From: Acidobacteriota bacterium
Lineage (GTDB): Bacteria; Acidobacteriota; Terriglobia; Terriglobales; Acidobacteriaceae
Length of the DNA stretch: 64,000 bases
Assembly: GCA_023410055.1 (NCBI GenBank)
Contig: JAEYQK010000119.1
Span: forward strand, 5,591 to 69,590
Reading direction: 5' to 3'
Shown: one piece after another, positions 15,384 through 23,580 of the stretch
Numbering within the stretch: position 1 is the first letter of the stretch
How the letters are laid out: each line of letters opens with the position of its first letter
Notes under the pieces: generated by a model
Told to the model about the DNA's origin: nothing
Seen by the model: the letters and a program-made list of their open reading frames with translations, nothing else
The model's database searches: none
Position numbers and translations under genes: made by a program

Positions 15384-16829
15384 ATGAACATTCGGTTATC
15401 GAACGGGAAAGAAATCCCTGTCGAGATGCACAAGATCAAGATCGTGCAAAAGACCTATCTTCCCTCTGCCGCGCAACGCCTGAAGTCAATGGAAGACGCG
15501 GGTTACAATACCTTCCTCCTTCGCACCAGAGATATCTTCCTCGACATGTTGACCGACAGCGGCACCAATGCGATGAGCGATAACCAACTCGGTGCCATGA
15601 TGGTGGCCGACGACGCTTATGCGGGCTCCGAGAGTTTTTATAAGCTTGAAGACTCCGTAAAGGAAGTCTTTGGACTAAAGTACGTTCTTCCCGCTCACCA
15701 GGGGCGCGCAGCCGAGCACCTGCTCGCCAAGGCGCTTGTAAAACCCGGTGACGTCGTGATCATGAACTATCACTTCACGACCACCAAGGCGCACTTCGTT
15801 CTTATGGGCGGAACCGTCCTCGAGTTGTACATCGATGAAGCGATGAACACCGAGAGCACGCACCCATTCAAAGGCTGCCTCGATCCGGAGAAACTGAAGA
15901 AGGCGATTGCTGAACACGGTGCCAAGAAGGTTTCCTTCGTCCGCATGGAAGCAACCACCAACCTGATCGGTGGCCAGCCATTCTCGATGGCGAACCTTCG
16001 CGAGATCAAGAACATCTGTACCCAGCACGGCATCCCCGTCGTTCTCGATGCAAGCCTGATTTCCGAAAACGCCTACTTCATCAAGACTCGCGAAAAGGGG
16101 TACGAAGACAAATCGATTCTGGAAATCATCCGCGAGATGATGAGCCTCACCGATGTGTGCTATCTCTCCGGCCGAAAGAGCTGTAGCGTGCGTGGCGGCT
16201 TTATCGCGACCAACAATGTAAAACACTTTGAAGCCATCCGCCCCTGGCTACCGGTGTATGAAGGCTTCTTTACGTACGGCGGCATGTCGAGCCGCGAGAT
16301 CGAAGCCATGGCGGTCGGCATTCGCGAGATGACGGAGTTCAGCGTAGCTGGCGCTTCGGCCGATCTCATTAAGTACTTCGCTGATCGCTGCGTTGAAGCC
16401 GGCGTTCCCATCGTGACTCCCCCGGGAGGTCTTGCCTGCCACGTCGACGCACGCAGATTCCTGCCACACCTGGATTCGTTCGAGTATCCGGCAGGAGCTC
16501 TCGCCTCGGCGATTTACATTGCTTCGGGCGTCCGCCCAATGGAGCGCGGAACGATCTCCATGGATCGCGACCTTGACGGCAAGGAAGTCGCATCCGATCT
16601 TGAACTGGCTCGTCTGGCTGTCCCACGTCGCATTTTTACCGTCTCGCACATCGAGTACGCCGTCGATCGCCTGAAGTGGCTTTTCGAACACCGCGACTTG
16701 GTGAAGGGCCTGAAGTTCTATGACGAGCCCCCAGTGCTGCGCTTCTTCGGCGGCAAACTTGCTGCCAACGACAACTGGGGCGCGAAGCTCGCCCAGGCGT
16801 TCGAGAAGGACTTTGGTCCCAACTGTTAG
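15384..16829 (+). CDS. Tryptophanase / tyrosine phenol-lyase family PLP enzyme, divergent active site
   Basis: 481 residues, the family's usual length, aligned by eye along its full length with TnaA and TPL: PAHQGRAAEHLL (103-114, PLP phosphate), NYHFTTTKAHF, SENAYFIKTREKGYEDKS, and the PLP lysine Lys265 in LSGRKSCSV. Two positions depart from the classical enzymes as I recall them: the DxxR motif (Asp and Arg contacting the cofactor) reads DASL at 222-225, so Arg is Leu, and the KKD motif reads RKS. It probably cleaves an amino acid by beta-elimination, but the substrate should not be assumed to be tryptophan. GGAG about 10 bases before ATG. Followed by a terminator. Confidence 0.8.
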   Translation: MNIRLSNGKEIPVEMHKIKIVQKTYLPSAAQRLKSMEDAGYNTFLLRTRDIFLDMLTDSGTNAMSDNQLGAMMVADDAYAGSESFYKLEDSVKEVFGLKYVLPAHQGRAAEHLLAKALVKPGDVVIMNYHFTTTKAHFVLMGGTVLELYIDEAMNTESTHPFKGCLDPEKLKKAIAEHGAKKVSFVRMEATTNLIGGQPFSMANLREIKNICTQHGIPVVLDASLISENAYFIKTREKGYEDKSILEIIREMMSLTDVCYLSGRKSCSVRGGFIATNNVKHFEAIRPWLPVYEGFFTYGGMSSREIEAMAVGIREMTEFSVAGASADLIKYFADRCVEAGVPIVTPPGGLACHVDARRFLPHLDSFEYPAGALASAIYIASGVRPMERGTISMDRDLDGKEVASDLELARLAVPRRIFTVSHIEYAVDRLKWLFEHRDLVKGLKFYDEPPVLRFFGGKLAANDNWGAKLAQAFEKDFGPNC

Positions 16830-16833
16830 TATG

Positions 16834-16910
16834 GCGGTGTGCTGAGCCTCACACCGCTATTACACGGGCTTCTTCCCGCCTCCTGGGTCGGCGAAGGAGC
16901 CCGTGCTTTT
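16834..16910 (+). terminator. Tandem hairpins, terminator after the PLP lyase gene
   Basis: First hairpin GCGGTGTG/CACACCGC (16834-16857), then CACGGGCT/AGCCCGTG (16863-16905) followed by CTTTTG. The second has a long internal arm that also pairs in part. Together they form a plausible intrinsic terminator five bases after the stop. Confidence 0.7.
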
Positions 16911-17046
16911 GCATCACACCCAAATCCACTCCGAACTTCCACAGAACTTCTTCTTCGATGATGGGTTAGTTCTTTTCTCAGGCCTGCTTCGCGGTAGCGG
17001 GGCAGCGCAGAGAGACTCTTTCAGCATCTCCCTCTTGAGGGTTATT

Positions 17047-18636
17047 TTGTCCGTCGTTAGCCCAGTAACAAAAGAAGCTTTCGAGGATAAGCGTGCTTCA
17101 GCGAAGCTTTCACCCAGCCTTTTCCTGATTGCCCTTTTAGTGCTTGGATTTGCGCTACGCATTGGAATAGCTCTCGCCCTGCCCAGCCTTCACTATGCTG
17201 ACGAGATATTTCAAACCCTTGAACCGGCGCATCGGCTGGCTTTTGGGTCGGGCATCGTAACTTGGGAGTTCCGGGTTGGTCTGCGCTCCATGGTTTTGCC
17301 CGAAATCCTTGCTGGCATGATGCGCGCCACCAGTTGGTTGGCTCAGGGATCGACCGCTTACTTGGTTGCCATCAGGCTGTTCCTCTGCCTTCTTTCGCTG
17401 ACGACGATCTACACTGCATTCAAAACAGGCGAGCGGCTATTTGATCGGCGAGTGGGCCTCCTTTGCGGAGGCCTCTGCGCGTTTTGGTATGAACTCATCT
17501 ACTTCTCGCCCCGGGCTCTAGCGGAAGTCGTAGCTGCGCACATCTTTATAGTTGCCATTTATCTGGTAGTCTTCGCTGTCGACGCGCTGCCATCAATCAC
17601 CGACTCTCGTAGTTGGCCAAGCCTGGGTTCACGTCTTGCTAACACTTCGCTCTCGCGCTACTTCCTTGCCGGCCTCCTCGCTTCGACCGCCCTGATGCTG
17701 CGCCTCCAGCTTGCTCCAGCCGTGGGCGTTCTAGTGCTGTACTCTTGCGGTAAAGACTGGCGCGACAAATGGCTGCCAATGATCGCGGGGGCCATTCCAC
17801 CGGTTCTGGTTTTTGGCGCCGTCGATTGGATCACGTGGTCCTATCCGTTCCAGTCGATCTTTTTGAATTTCGACATCAACCTTCTTCAACACAAAGCCGC
17901 ACAGTTCGGTACCGAACCGTTCGGATTCTACGCAAGAAGATGGCTCACTTATCTCGGACCCATGGTTCTGTTCAGCGCGATTGGAGCAATCACGGTCAAG
18001 CGCGCCCGCGTACTCGGCTATTTGGCACTGGCGGTCGTTGTCCCTCACTCAATGCTTGCGCATAAAGAACCGCGCTACATCTATCCCGCGCTCCCGCTGA
18101 TGCTGATTCTGGCTGGCCTCGGCATTTGGCAGTCTGCGAGATGGCTGAGCCAGAAGACGCGATGGAAGTCACAGTGGCAGCCGGCGATTTTGCTTCTTGT
18201 TCTCGCCGGAGGAATAACATCCGCGTTTGATGTCCCGAAGATGCATTGGAATAACCGCACAGGCGTATACCGCGCGATGCAGCAACTGAGTCACACACCG
18301 GACGCATGTGGCGTCGCACTTTACGGCGTGGACTGGTCAAACTCCGGCGGGTATACCTATCTGCACCGGAACGTTCCCATATTTGTTACGAGCGTCGAGT
18401 TTCCATACGCGCCCATATCGCCTTCCGCCGCGAACACCATCGGCAACTGGATGAACTTCGACGCCATGTCTCCGAGCTTCAACTACGTCGTCGCCGAGAC
18501 TCCACTTCCGGCTTCACTCCACGGCTACAGCCCGATTCGGTGCTGGCAGGAAGCCTGTCTCTATAAACGCCCTGGCACATGCAGCCCTACGCCCGGCTAC
18601 AGCACGTCCGAACTCCTGCGCCTGATGAATAAGTAA
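17047..18636 (+). CDS. GT22-like (GPI-mannosyltransferase-related) membrane glycosyltransferase
   Basis: Polytopic GT-C glycosyltransferase of about 529 residues. After the first helix an acidic motif (HYADEIFQTLEPAHRLAFG) holds the catalytic-type Asp-Glu, and HKEPRYIYPALPLMLIL matches the HKEERF-type motif of the mannosyltransferase family. About ten helices follow. It probably transfers a sugar from a lipid-phosphate donor on the outer face of the inner membrane. I placed the start at TTG 17047, which has GAGGG five bases upstream. The frame is open back to 16903, but that part overlaps the terminator. Confidence 0.75.
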   Translation: MSVVSPVTKEAFEDKRASAKLSPSLFLIALLVLGFALRIGIALALPSLHYADEIFQTLEPAHRLAFGSGIVTWEFRVGLRSMVLPEILAGMMRATSWLAQGSTAYLVAIRLFLCLLSLTTIYTAFKTGERLFDRRVGLLCGGLCAFWYELIYFSPRALAEVVAAHIFIVAIYLVVFAVDALPSITDSRSWPSLGSRLANTSLSRYFLAGLLASTALMLRLQLAPAVGVLVLYSCGKDWRDKWLPMIAGAIPPVLVFGAVDWITWSYPFQSIFLNFDINLLQHKAAQFGTEPFGFYARRWLTYLGPMVLFSAIGAITVKRARVLGYLALAVVVPHSMLAHKEPRYIYPALPLMLILAGLGIWQSARWLSQKTRWKSQWQPAILLLVLAGGITSAFDVPKMHWNNRTGVYRAMQQLSHTPDACGVALYGVDWSNSGGYTYLHRNVPIFVTSVEFPYAPISPSAANTIGNWMNFDAMSPSFNYVVAETPLPASLHGYSPIRCWQEACLYKRPGTCSPTPGYSTSELLRLMNK

Positions 18637-18644
18637 ATGTTCGG

Positions 18645-18700
18645 GTAGCGCCGCCGCCCCGGCGGCTGGCGCGAGGACGCCTCGTCCTCGCCGCCGAGGC
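18645..18700. repeat. GC-rich R1-related hairpins between glycosyltransferase and tRNA-Sec
   Basis: Starts GTAGCGCCGCCGCCCCGGCG and continues with GCGAGGACGCCTCGTCCTCGC. It shares the GTAGCGCC arm of R1 with different inner hairpins. A similar GTAGCGCCGCCCCGGC element occurs at 35173-35217. Confidence 0.65.
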
Positions 18701-18750
18701 TCAATCCATTCCCTTTACGCCTACTGCCCAACTCTGTTTCAATAGACCGC

Positions 18751-18849
18751 GGAAGCGCATGGGATCCGGTGATCCTCCCGGTCTTCAAAACCGGCGCGTG
18801 GCATCTTCGCGGTGTCATGGGTGTGTTCGACTCGCACACGCTTCCGCCA
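18751..18849 (+). tRNA. selC: tRNA-Sec (anticodon UCA)
   Basis: 99-base gene with encoded CCA. Acceptor arm GGAAGCG pairs with CGCTTCC, then discriminator G and CCA. The D-arm has the long six-base stem typical of tRNA-Sec (GGGATC/GATCCT, loop CGGT). The anticodon stem CCGGT/ACCGG holds the loop CTTCAAA with anticodon TCA. The long extra arm (TGGCATC, loop TTCGC, GGTGTCA) and a T-arm with loop TTCGACT complete the structure. It inserts selenocysteine at recoded UGA with SelA, SelB and SelD, none of which is in this window. Confidence 0.95.
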
Positions 18850-18903
18850 AAATACCTTGAAGCTCTTAGCCGCAACAGTTGAGCTTTGAGCACGGGACTG
18901 GGC

Positions 18904-19218
18904 ATGAACCGCAACTTCGCTATCCTGGCATTGTTGTTAACGCTCTCCTATGGCGGGTTCTCAGAGGAGAAGAGCCACACTTTTCGGGTGAAGAGCAGCG
19001 ATACAGCTATCGAAATTGCCAAGGCAGCAATCGGGCAAGAATTTGGCAAGCACCACCTGAAGCGATATAAGTGGTTCGAGGCCACCGTTACAGGTGATAC
19101 ATGGAAGGTATACGCTCATCCATACAGACGCGACGAAAAACCTCATCACGGCGGTTCGATCGATGTTAATATCTCCGCCCAAGGTGGCACCGTTCTGAAC
19201 ATCGTTTTCGAGATGTAG
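18904..19218 (+). CDS. Small secreted protein, NTF2-fold-immunity-like, unknown
   Basis: 104 residues from ATG 18904, starting with a signal peptide (MNRNFAILALLLTLSYGGFSEE). The mature part has the pattern AIEIAKAAIGQEFGKHH, then TWKVYAHPY and GGSIDVNISAQGGTVLNIVF, which resembles the YbbC/YhhH group of NTF2-fold proteins annotated as possible immunity proteins. No toxin gene is next to it, so an immunity role is not supported by context. A TTG 18 bases upstream is an alternative start. Confidence 0.55.
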   Translation: MNRNFAILALLLTLSYGGFSEEKSHTFRVKSSDTAIEIAKAAIGQEFGKHHLKRYKWFEATVTGDTWKVYAHPYRRDEKPHHGGSIDVNISAQGGTVLNIVFEM

Positions 19219-19303
19219 GAGTATGCGCTTCGGCCGAGTCGCACGGTACTCCTAGGTTCCCCAACTCACGATTGCACAACAGGAACATCACAACAGGAAC
19301 ATA

Positions 19304-20779
19304 ATGGCACGCTCACTCGCATTTCGCATCGCCGCTATCATCGGCCTCGGGCTCGCAACCCTCTCCACGGTGGCCCGTTGTGACGCCGCTTCGCCAAAGG
19401 CCTCAGCTCAGGCTAGCAAGCCGCACCGCATGATCGTGCTCACCGACATCGGTGCCGAGGTTGACGACAGCGAAAGCATGGTCCGACTGGTTCTCTACTC
19501 GAATGAGATAGACCTTCAGGGCATCGTTGCAACGACGTCCACATGGAAGCGCACCTCCGTCTCGCCGGATCTGATTCGACGAGTGGTCAACGCTTATGCC
19601 AAGGTTCAGCCCAATCTGCTGAAGCACGATCCGAATTATCCTTCAGCCGAATTCCTCAACGGCCTCATCAAGCAAGGCCGGCCTGAGTACGGAATGACGG
19701 GTGTCGGCGCTGGCAAGGACTCCGAAGGCTCCGACTGGATCATCAAGACCCTCGATAGAAACGACGATCGCCCACTCTGGATCAGCGTTTGGGGAGGCGT
19801 AAACACGCTCGCGCAGGCACTCCACAAGCTGCGCTCCACAAGGCCAGCCGCCGAAGTCGACCGCCTCGTAGCGAAGCTCAGGGTCTACACGATCTCCGAT
19901 CAGGACGACAGCGGTCCGTGGATCCGCAAGAATTTCCCCAACTTGTTCTACATCGTCACGCCCGGCGGCAACTACGACGCAGCCACATGGACCGGAATTA
20001 ACACAGCCGTCCCAGGCATCGACAACACCAGCATCAGCAACAAATGGATCGCAGAAAACATTCAGCAAGGGCACGGCCCTCTCGGTGTTGAGTATCCGGA
20101 CGTCGCATGGGGAATGGAGGGCGACACGCCCTCATGGCTCGCGCTGATTCCCAACGGACTGGGAAACCCTGAGCGCCCCAACTGGGGCGGTTGGGGCGGG
20201 CGCTACGAACTTTGTCAACCCGAGATAGCCGTCACGGATCCACCGAAGATCATCAACGGCATGACCACTCAGGCCGAGACCCGTCCCATCTGGACGAACG
20301 CGGTCGACGAATACACGCCGCCTGTTCAGGGTGAATACGGTCGCGCAACGAAGGCTGGCGAGAAGTCATTCCGCGATTTCAAAGCAACGCTCTGGCGCTG
20401 GAGGGACGATTTCCAGAATGATTTCGCTGCGCGCATGGACTGGACCGTCAAGCCCTACGCTGAGGCCAACCATCCTCCAGTCATTGTCCTGGACCAACCG
20501 AACGAGATCACGGTCCATTCTGGTGAGAGCTTCCAACTCAGTGCTCACGCGACCGACCCGGACGGCGACAGCGTCAGCTACTACTGGTTCCAATACCCCG
20601 AGGTGGGAACCTACAAGAGCACAATGAAAGTCACCTACATGGAGAACGCCGACCGCGCCGACATGGTCGCGCCGAAGGTGGAGAAGCCCGAGACCATCCA
20701 CTACATCCTCAGAGTCACCGACAAGGGAAAACCAGCTTTGTCGCGCTACCAGCGAGTGATCGTCACGGTGAAGCCGTAG
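19304..20779 (+). CDS. DUF1593 (nucleoside-hydrolase-like, Sde182-type) secreted protein
   Basis: 491 residues with a signal peptide (about 1-28). The N-terminal domain starts RMIVLTDIGAEVDDSESMVR, an acidic metal-binding motif like that of inosine-uridine nucleoside hydrolases (DxDxxxDD type), and continues with WGGVNTLAQALH, YTISDQDDSGPWIR and a C-terminal beta-sandwich region (ATDPDGDSVSYYWFQYPE). This matches the DUF1593 family, whose members occur in carbohydrate-degrading gene sets. Substrate unknown. AGGA is seven bases before the start codon. Convergent with the GH95/CE1 operon, suggesting a shared glycan-related locus. Confidence 0.85.
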   Translation: MARSLAFRIAAIIGLGLATLSTVARCDAASPKASAQASKPHRMIVLTDIGAEVDDSESMVRLVLYSNEIDLQGIVATTSTWKRTSVSPDLIRRVVNAYAKVQPNLLKHDPNYPSAEFLNGLIKQGRPEYGMTGVGAGKDSEGSDWIIKTLDRNDDRPLWISVWGGVNTLAQALHKLRSTRPAAEVDRLVAKLRVYTISDQDDSGPWIRKNFPNLFYIVTPGGNYDAATWTGINTAVPGIDNTSISNKWIAENIQQGHGPLGVEYPDVAWGMEGDTPSWLALIPNGLGNPERPNWGGWGGRYELCQPEIAVTDPPKIINGMTTQAETRPIWTNAVDEYTPPVQGEYGRATKAGEKSFRDFKATLWRWRDDFQNDFAARMDWTVKPYAEANHPPVIVLDQPNEITVHSGESFQLSAHATDPDGDSVSYYWFQYPEVGTYKSTMKVTYMENADRADMVAPKVEKPETIHYILRVTDKGKPALSRYQRVIVTVKP

Positions 20780-20827
20780 TTCTGGCCGTGCGATTTGGCT
20801 GGTTTGGCGCTGGAATCCAACAGCAAC

Positions 20828-20850
20828 GCCGAACTGGAGTTCGGCGCTAC
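20828..20850. repeat. R1 half-element
   Basis: GCCGAACTGGAGTTCGGCGCTAC: the right half of R1 with compensating changes in the stem (AACTGGAGTT for GACTGGAGTC). Lies between convergent genes and could act as a weak bidirectional hairpin. Confidence 0.7.
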
Positions 20851-20907
20851 TTATTCGCTACCGGACGCCAGCGCTCCCATGCCAGATCGCACGACCCATG
20901 AAGCACA

Positions 20908-23556
20908 TTACGTACGAGCCACCTGTGCGACCCAATCAATCGGGTTATTGTGACCCAGCTTGATGCGGAAGGTCACCGGCTTGTTCTCCGGCAAGTGTAC
21001 ATCGATGTTCGCTTTGCCAGCCTGAAGCGGAGCAGCCAGAACGTTCGGCGTCGCGGTGATTGCTTCAATTCCGTGCCTCGCCATGAGCGTGACATCCTGC
21101 TTGCGGAACGAAGTCACCTTCAGTTCGACAGTCCTGGTTTCCATGTCCCACTTCAGTTTGTCGACTCTGGCGAACGTGCGCGCAAGCATTCCGTCGATCG
21201 AGCCTTTCGTCAGCGAAGACGGAAGCGCCGGAAGCACTTCGATCACGCCCGGCCGCGAGTACAGCAGCATCTCCATCATGATCGTCGGAATTCCGCCTTG
21301 CGCATCTGGCATCGGCGCGATGTAGGGATCGTGAGAACACCGGAGCGTCGCGGCTACGTAGCCCTGTTCAAGCAGTTGCCGCAACTCAGTATCGACCATG
21401 AAGCTATCTTTGAGCCGTGCCCCGACCAGCGCGCGATGGCAGCGTCCATGAGCCGCGAGTCTCTCCGGCACACGCCTGCGGTCGGCCATCATCGCTCCCA
21501 GAGCAAGCTCTGGCGTGCGGTCCGGATCGATTTCATCGCCGGGCCAAGCTCCGTACAGATGCGAGATATGCCGATGACTGTAGCGCTCTTCCAACGTCGG
21601 CCACGCCCATTCCTTCAGCGTTCCGTCGCTTTCGAGCAGGTACGGCGGCAACTTCTCCAGCATCGCCTTCCATTTCGCAACGTTGTCGGCCTCAATGCCC
21701 AGAGTCTCACACGCGAAGATCAAATTGCTCAGCACTTCCCTGCAAACCGCGATGTCCATCGCGGCGTTGATCACCAGCATCTTCGACGGATTCAGATTCC
21801 CCGGATTGTTCTCCGGCGAGAACGACGGAACGAAAATGTAATTGCCATCCTTGTCCGTGACCGTAAGGAAATCCTCGTAGAACATCGCCAGCTCTTTGTA
21901 GGCCGGCACGAGGCGTTTACGAAGGAACTCCGTATCTCCGCTCGTCAGGTAGTGATCCCAGAACGGCCGGCAGCACCAGCCACCAGCAGAAAGCCAGTAG
22001 GGATGAGGCCATATTTCGCCGGTCGAAGCGGCGTTGGAATAGTGGAACACGACGCCCATGCCCTTATCCGGCCACAGCGAATAATGCGTTCCGCGCATGC
22101 CGAAAATGTTCTTCGCGTTCGTGCGGAAGTCCGGCGCCAGGCTTTCCATCCAGTTGAAGTAGGCGTCCATCCCTTCGCGCAAATCGCCTTGTGGACCGGG
22201 CGCAATCTGCAAGTTGATGTTCGCGTTCACCTCGGCGACCATCGTGGGATATTTGCCGCTGGTCAAGATGAACCAGTAGCGTCCCATCTCGAAGATCTTC
22301 TCCAGCAACGCGGGCGAATAATCCTGTCGCGACCTCTGGTCGGCTAGGATCTCTTCGGAAGACATCCCATACTGCGACGCGCCGCCGAAGTCTACCGTGA
22401 CTCGGTTGAATGCCTCAGACTGCACCTTGCGGTGCCGCTCCAGCAGCGCCGTGTAATCCGGCGCAACTTGCTCCAGCCCCGCACGAAGCGCCTCCACCTT
22501 GTCCTCGCTGTAGTCAGCGAACCACTCGATGCGGGTCAGCAACATCACTGACGACGCATCCTCGACGACCAGCGTGCCCTCTTCCATCCGGGCCGAGCCG
22601 CCATTGCGAACCACGCGAACCACCCCGGCGTAGCCGCTGTTGTCGACCGAGGTATCCAGGCGGCACTTGAAGATCAGCCGCTGTTCGTTGAAGTCCTGCT
22701 GATACTCGCTTTGCCCGCTCTCGCCACCAGGACGCCGCATTCGTCCCGCCGCCTTCTGCAATGCTATTCGCGCATTCACCTTCTGCCCTTTGGGAGCTGT
22801 CAGCGATTGCACCACAACATTGTCGGGCCGTGAGGTGAACGTCTGACGAGCCCAGTCTCCGCCCTCGTCGCTCCAGTAAACGTTTGCCTCACAGGTTTCA
22901 AAATTGACGGTGCGCAGATAATTGGTCGCCGACTTCGTTTTGGGAAGATCGATCCGCATCAGAAAGGCTGGGACAGTCGCATGCGGCCAGGTGTTCGCCT
23001 TGATCGGCCCTTTCTCCATCTCCTTGAAAGCGAATTCAATCGCTTCCTGATACTTCCCATCCAGAACCATCTGCCGTACTTGCGGAAAAATGTGCCCCAC
23101 GTTGGGAGCCTCAAGCGGCCGCTTCCATGGCATCAGCAGGCTTTCATGATGGAAAAGAATCTGTTCCGAGTACGGGTCTCCCGTCACCTCGACATTCATC
23201 GGCCCGTTGCCTGACGTAATGCCCTCGCTGGTCGTGCGCCCGGGCACGAGACTGCAGAATCCTTTGCGCGGCACAACGCCTCGTTTCAACCTCTCCGCCA
23301 GCGGCATCGGCGAAATCCGAACATCGGGTGTCAGCTTCGACTTCGCAAATGCCGGCGCCTTCGGCAAGAACCTGTTCTTCTTTACGCGACCAAGATACTC
23401 GGCAGAACGATTGTCCTGCGGCGCCGCGCCCGCTTTAGCCGATGGCTTGGGCGTTCGTGAACCGTCTTCACCCGACAGAAGCGGAGGCAACAAATTCGCG
23501 GAACCCGCCATGCCCACAACAACCGCACTCTTCTTTATGAAATCTCTGCGCTTCAT
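20908..23556 (-). CDS. GH95-like glycoside hydrolase with Tat signal
   Basis: 882-residue exported enzyme. The N-terminus MKRRDFIKKSAVVVGMAG is a twin-arginine signal. The C-terminal (alpha/alpha)6 region retains the GH95 catalytic-type motifs: NANINLQIAPG (the paired Asn), PSFSPENNPGN (general acid Glu) and PDAQGGIPTIMMEMLLYSRPG (Asp before GG). The N-terminal beta-sandwich typical of GH95 is much less conserved, with a long insertion. Probably removes alpha-L-fucosyl or alpha-L-galactosyl groups. Last gene of a three-gene operon, 24 bases after the canonical GH95 gene; it may be an old duplicate that diverged. Confidence 0.8.
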   Translation of the reverse strand: MKRRDFIKKSAVVVGMAGSANLLPPLLSGEDGSRTPKPSAKAGAAPQDNRSAEYLGRVKKNRFLPKAPAFAKSKLTPDVRISPMPLAERLKRGVVPRKGFCSLVPGRTTSEGITSGNGPMNVEVTGDPYSEQILFHHESLLMPWKRPLEAPNVGHIFPQVRQMVLDGKYQEAIEFAFKEMEKGPIKANTWPHATVPAFLMRIDLPKTKSATNYLRTVNFETCEANVYWSDEGGDWARQTFTSRPDNVVVQSLTAPKGQKVNARIALQKAAGRMRRPGGESGQSEYQQDFNEQRLIFKCRLDTSVDNSGYAGVVRVVRNGGSARMEEGTLVVEDASSVMLLTRIEWFADYSEDKVEALRAGLEQVAPDYTALLERHRKVQSEAFNRVTVDFGGASQYGMSSEEILADQRSRQDYSPALLEKIFEMGRYWFILTSGKYPTMVAEVNANINLQIAPGPQGDLREGMDAYFNWMESLAPDFRTNAKNIFGMRGTHYSLWPDKGMGVVFHYSNAASTGEIWPHPYWLSAGGWCCRPFWDHYLTSGDTEFLRKRLVPAYKELAMFYEDFLTVTDKDGNYIFVPSFSPENNPGNLNPSKMLVINAAMDIAVCREVLSNLIFACETLGIEADNVAKWKAMLEKLPPYLLESDGTLKEWAWPTLEERYSHRHISHLYGAWPGDEIDPDRTPELALGAMMADRRRVPERLAAHGRCHRALVGARLKDSFMVDTELRQLLEQGYVAATLRCSHDPYIAPMPDAQGGIPTIMMEMLLYSRPGVIEVLPALPSSLTKGSIDGMLARTFARVDKLKWDMETRTVELKVTSFRKQDVTLMARHGIEAITATPNVLAAPLQAGKANIDVHLPENKPVTFRIKLGHNNPIDWVAQVART

Positions 23557-23580
23557 AATCTCCTCACTTTTCCAGCACTC

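Noticed and set aside
18886..18903. TTG start 18 bases upstream for the small secreted protein
   Set aside because: The ATG at 18904 puts the signal peptide at the very N-terminus; the TTG would add MSTGLG without benefit.
20950..22347. Long plus-strand frame (465 codons) across the GH95-like gene
   Set aside because: It lies wholly antisense to a gene with clear catalytic motifs; its product is rich in Arg, His and Gln with no hydrophobic core, as expected of a GC-driven shadow frame.
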